A stretch of DNA of 64,000 nucleotides, from positions 372,001-436,000 of the forward strand of contig NW_026946366.1 of the NCBI RefSeq assembly GCF_035222375.1, given 5' to 3'. A model generated the notes under the pieces. That model saw only the letters and a list, made by a program, of their open reading frames with translations, searched no databases and was not told the origin of the DNA. The position numbers and the translations under genes are program-made. Below are positions 63,399 to 64,000 of this stretch, one piece after another. How positions within the stretch are numbered: position 1 is the stretch's first letter; every line of letters begins with the position of its first letter. This stretch comes from Podospora pseudocomata (lineage: Eukaryota; Ascomycota; Sordariomycetes; Sordariales; Podosporaceae).

Positions 63399-64000
63399 AT
63401 GGCCTCCAGACCGACTGTCACCGTTCTCGGCGCCGATGGCAAGGCCACCGGCGCCACTGAGGTCCTTCCCAAGGTCTTCAGCGCCCCTATCCGCCCGGAT
63501 ATCGTCAAGCACGTCCACACCGGCATGGCCAAGAACAAGAGACAGCCCTACTCCGTCTCCGAGAAGGCTGGTCACCAGACCTCTGCCGAGTCTTGGGGCA
63601 CTGGTGAGTCGAATTCTTTATGGGTTGTGGGAATCGGGGGAGCACGGGAGAGAGAGGGGGAAGGAAATATGGGGTTGGGCGGTCGATGGAGACGAGGAAA
63701 CGAGGAACACCATGCGAGACGAAAACGAGAGGGGGGGGGGAGTGAGGGGGAATATCGTCAAAAAGTTGGGTGTGGAATGCTGATTGAGGATGAAATCTAG
63801 GTCGCGCTGTCGCCCGTATCCCCCGTGTCTCCGGCGGTGGTACTCACCGTGCCGGTCAGGCCGCCTTCGGTAACATGTGCCGTTCCGGCCGCATGTTCGC
63901 CCCTACCAAGATCTGGCGCAAGTGGCACGTCAAGGTCAACCAGGGCCAGAAGTATGTGATATCGAAATTCCGGGGAGATATGGGACGTTGGGTTTCTAAC
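63399..64000 (+). CDS. rpl4: 60S ribosomal protein L4 (uL4), 5' part only
   Basis: Large-subunit ribosomal protein lining the exit tunnel. Exon 1 (63399-63603) reads [15 protein letters not shown] and [46 protein letters not shown]. Exon 2 (63801-63951) continues [49 protein letters not shown], the L4 signature. Intron 1 is 197 nt with donor GTGAGT. Intron 2 begins GTATGT at 63952 and runs past the window edge, so the gene is cut here. The start is supported by the conserved first residues and the upstream leader intron. Confidence 0.96.

Noticed and set aside
1-64000. Transposons, retroelements, RIP-mutated repeats, rRNA or CRISPR arrays
   Set aside because: None found by eye: no reverse transcriptase or transposase motifs, no long terminal repeats, no TA-rich mutated stretches, no 5S rRNA consensus and no spaced direct-repeat array.

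Overview
The window is nuclear DNA of a filamentous ascomycete, most likely a Sordariomycete of the Sordariales type. The evidence is short GT-AG introns with CTAAC-like branch sites, a 168-residue YOP1, a long fungal-type glycogenin, an intron-bearing tRNA-Leu(CAA), and recognisable fungal housekeeping genes on both strands. I see no transposons, no long AT-rich stretches suggesting RIP, and no rRNA or CRISPR. There are no operons; each gene is its own unit.

Layout. 0.2-5.7 kb: SERP1/RAMP4 (YSY6 type), an INA17-like mitochondrial protein, the Ca2+-channel subunit MID1, and the ER-shaping protein YOP1. 6.3 kb: tRNA-Val. 7.3-16 kb: an RFX transcription factor, a small secreted proline-rich protein, a CobW/ZNG1 GTPase and glycogenin. 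18.6-22.4 kb: a manganese-type CDF transporter and a monoglyceride-lipase-like hydrolase. 23-25.4 kb: two broken, abutting genes for secreted proteins (a cysteine-rich protein and an HEWMH metallopeptidase). 25.6-27.7 kb: an uncharacterised zinc-ribbon protein. 28-36 kb: a head-to-head pair of predicted vacuolar transporters (VHC1 and AVT3 types). 36.7-44.9 kb: RPB11, LSM5, a DEDDy exonuclease, YTM1 and POLD2. 45.4-47.6 kb: an F-box-like protein with SUMO-interaction motifs. 50-57 kb: a GNT1-like glycosyltransferase, a serine/threonine dehydratase, a NAT9-like acetyltransferase and mitochondrial Met-tRNA synthetase. 57.6 kb: tRNA-Leu. 59.9-62.9 kb: an uncharacterised protein with an octapeptide repeat and a Cys-rich domain. 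63.4 kb to the end: RPL4, cut by the window edge.

The genes are mostly ordinary cell machinery: ER and vacuole membranes, mitochondria, RNA and DNA synthesis, and ribosome assembly. The most interesting signals lie in gene structure. RPB11 has two candidate first exons of identical phase, separated by a GGGGAT repeat. Three genes carry GC-AG introns with the same GCAAGC donor. The GNT1-like gene has a 106-nt pure pyrimidine tract and competing splice acceptors. Two proteins of unknown function have distinctive architectures: the YxDxPx(R/K)x octad protein and the SIM/F-box-like protein.

Several otherwise good genes need exactly one extra base at or near a C/G run to read through (near 3.5, 26.4, 40.4 and 41.6 kb). 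I treat this mainly as a likely base-calling deficit. The exon coordinates are my own manual models from splice signals and phase, not from transcripts.
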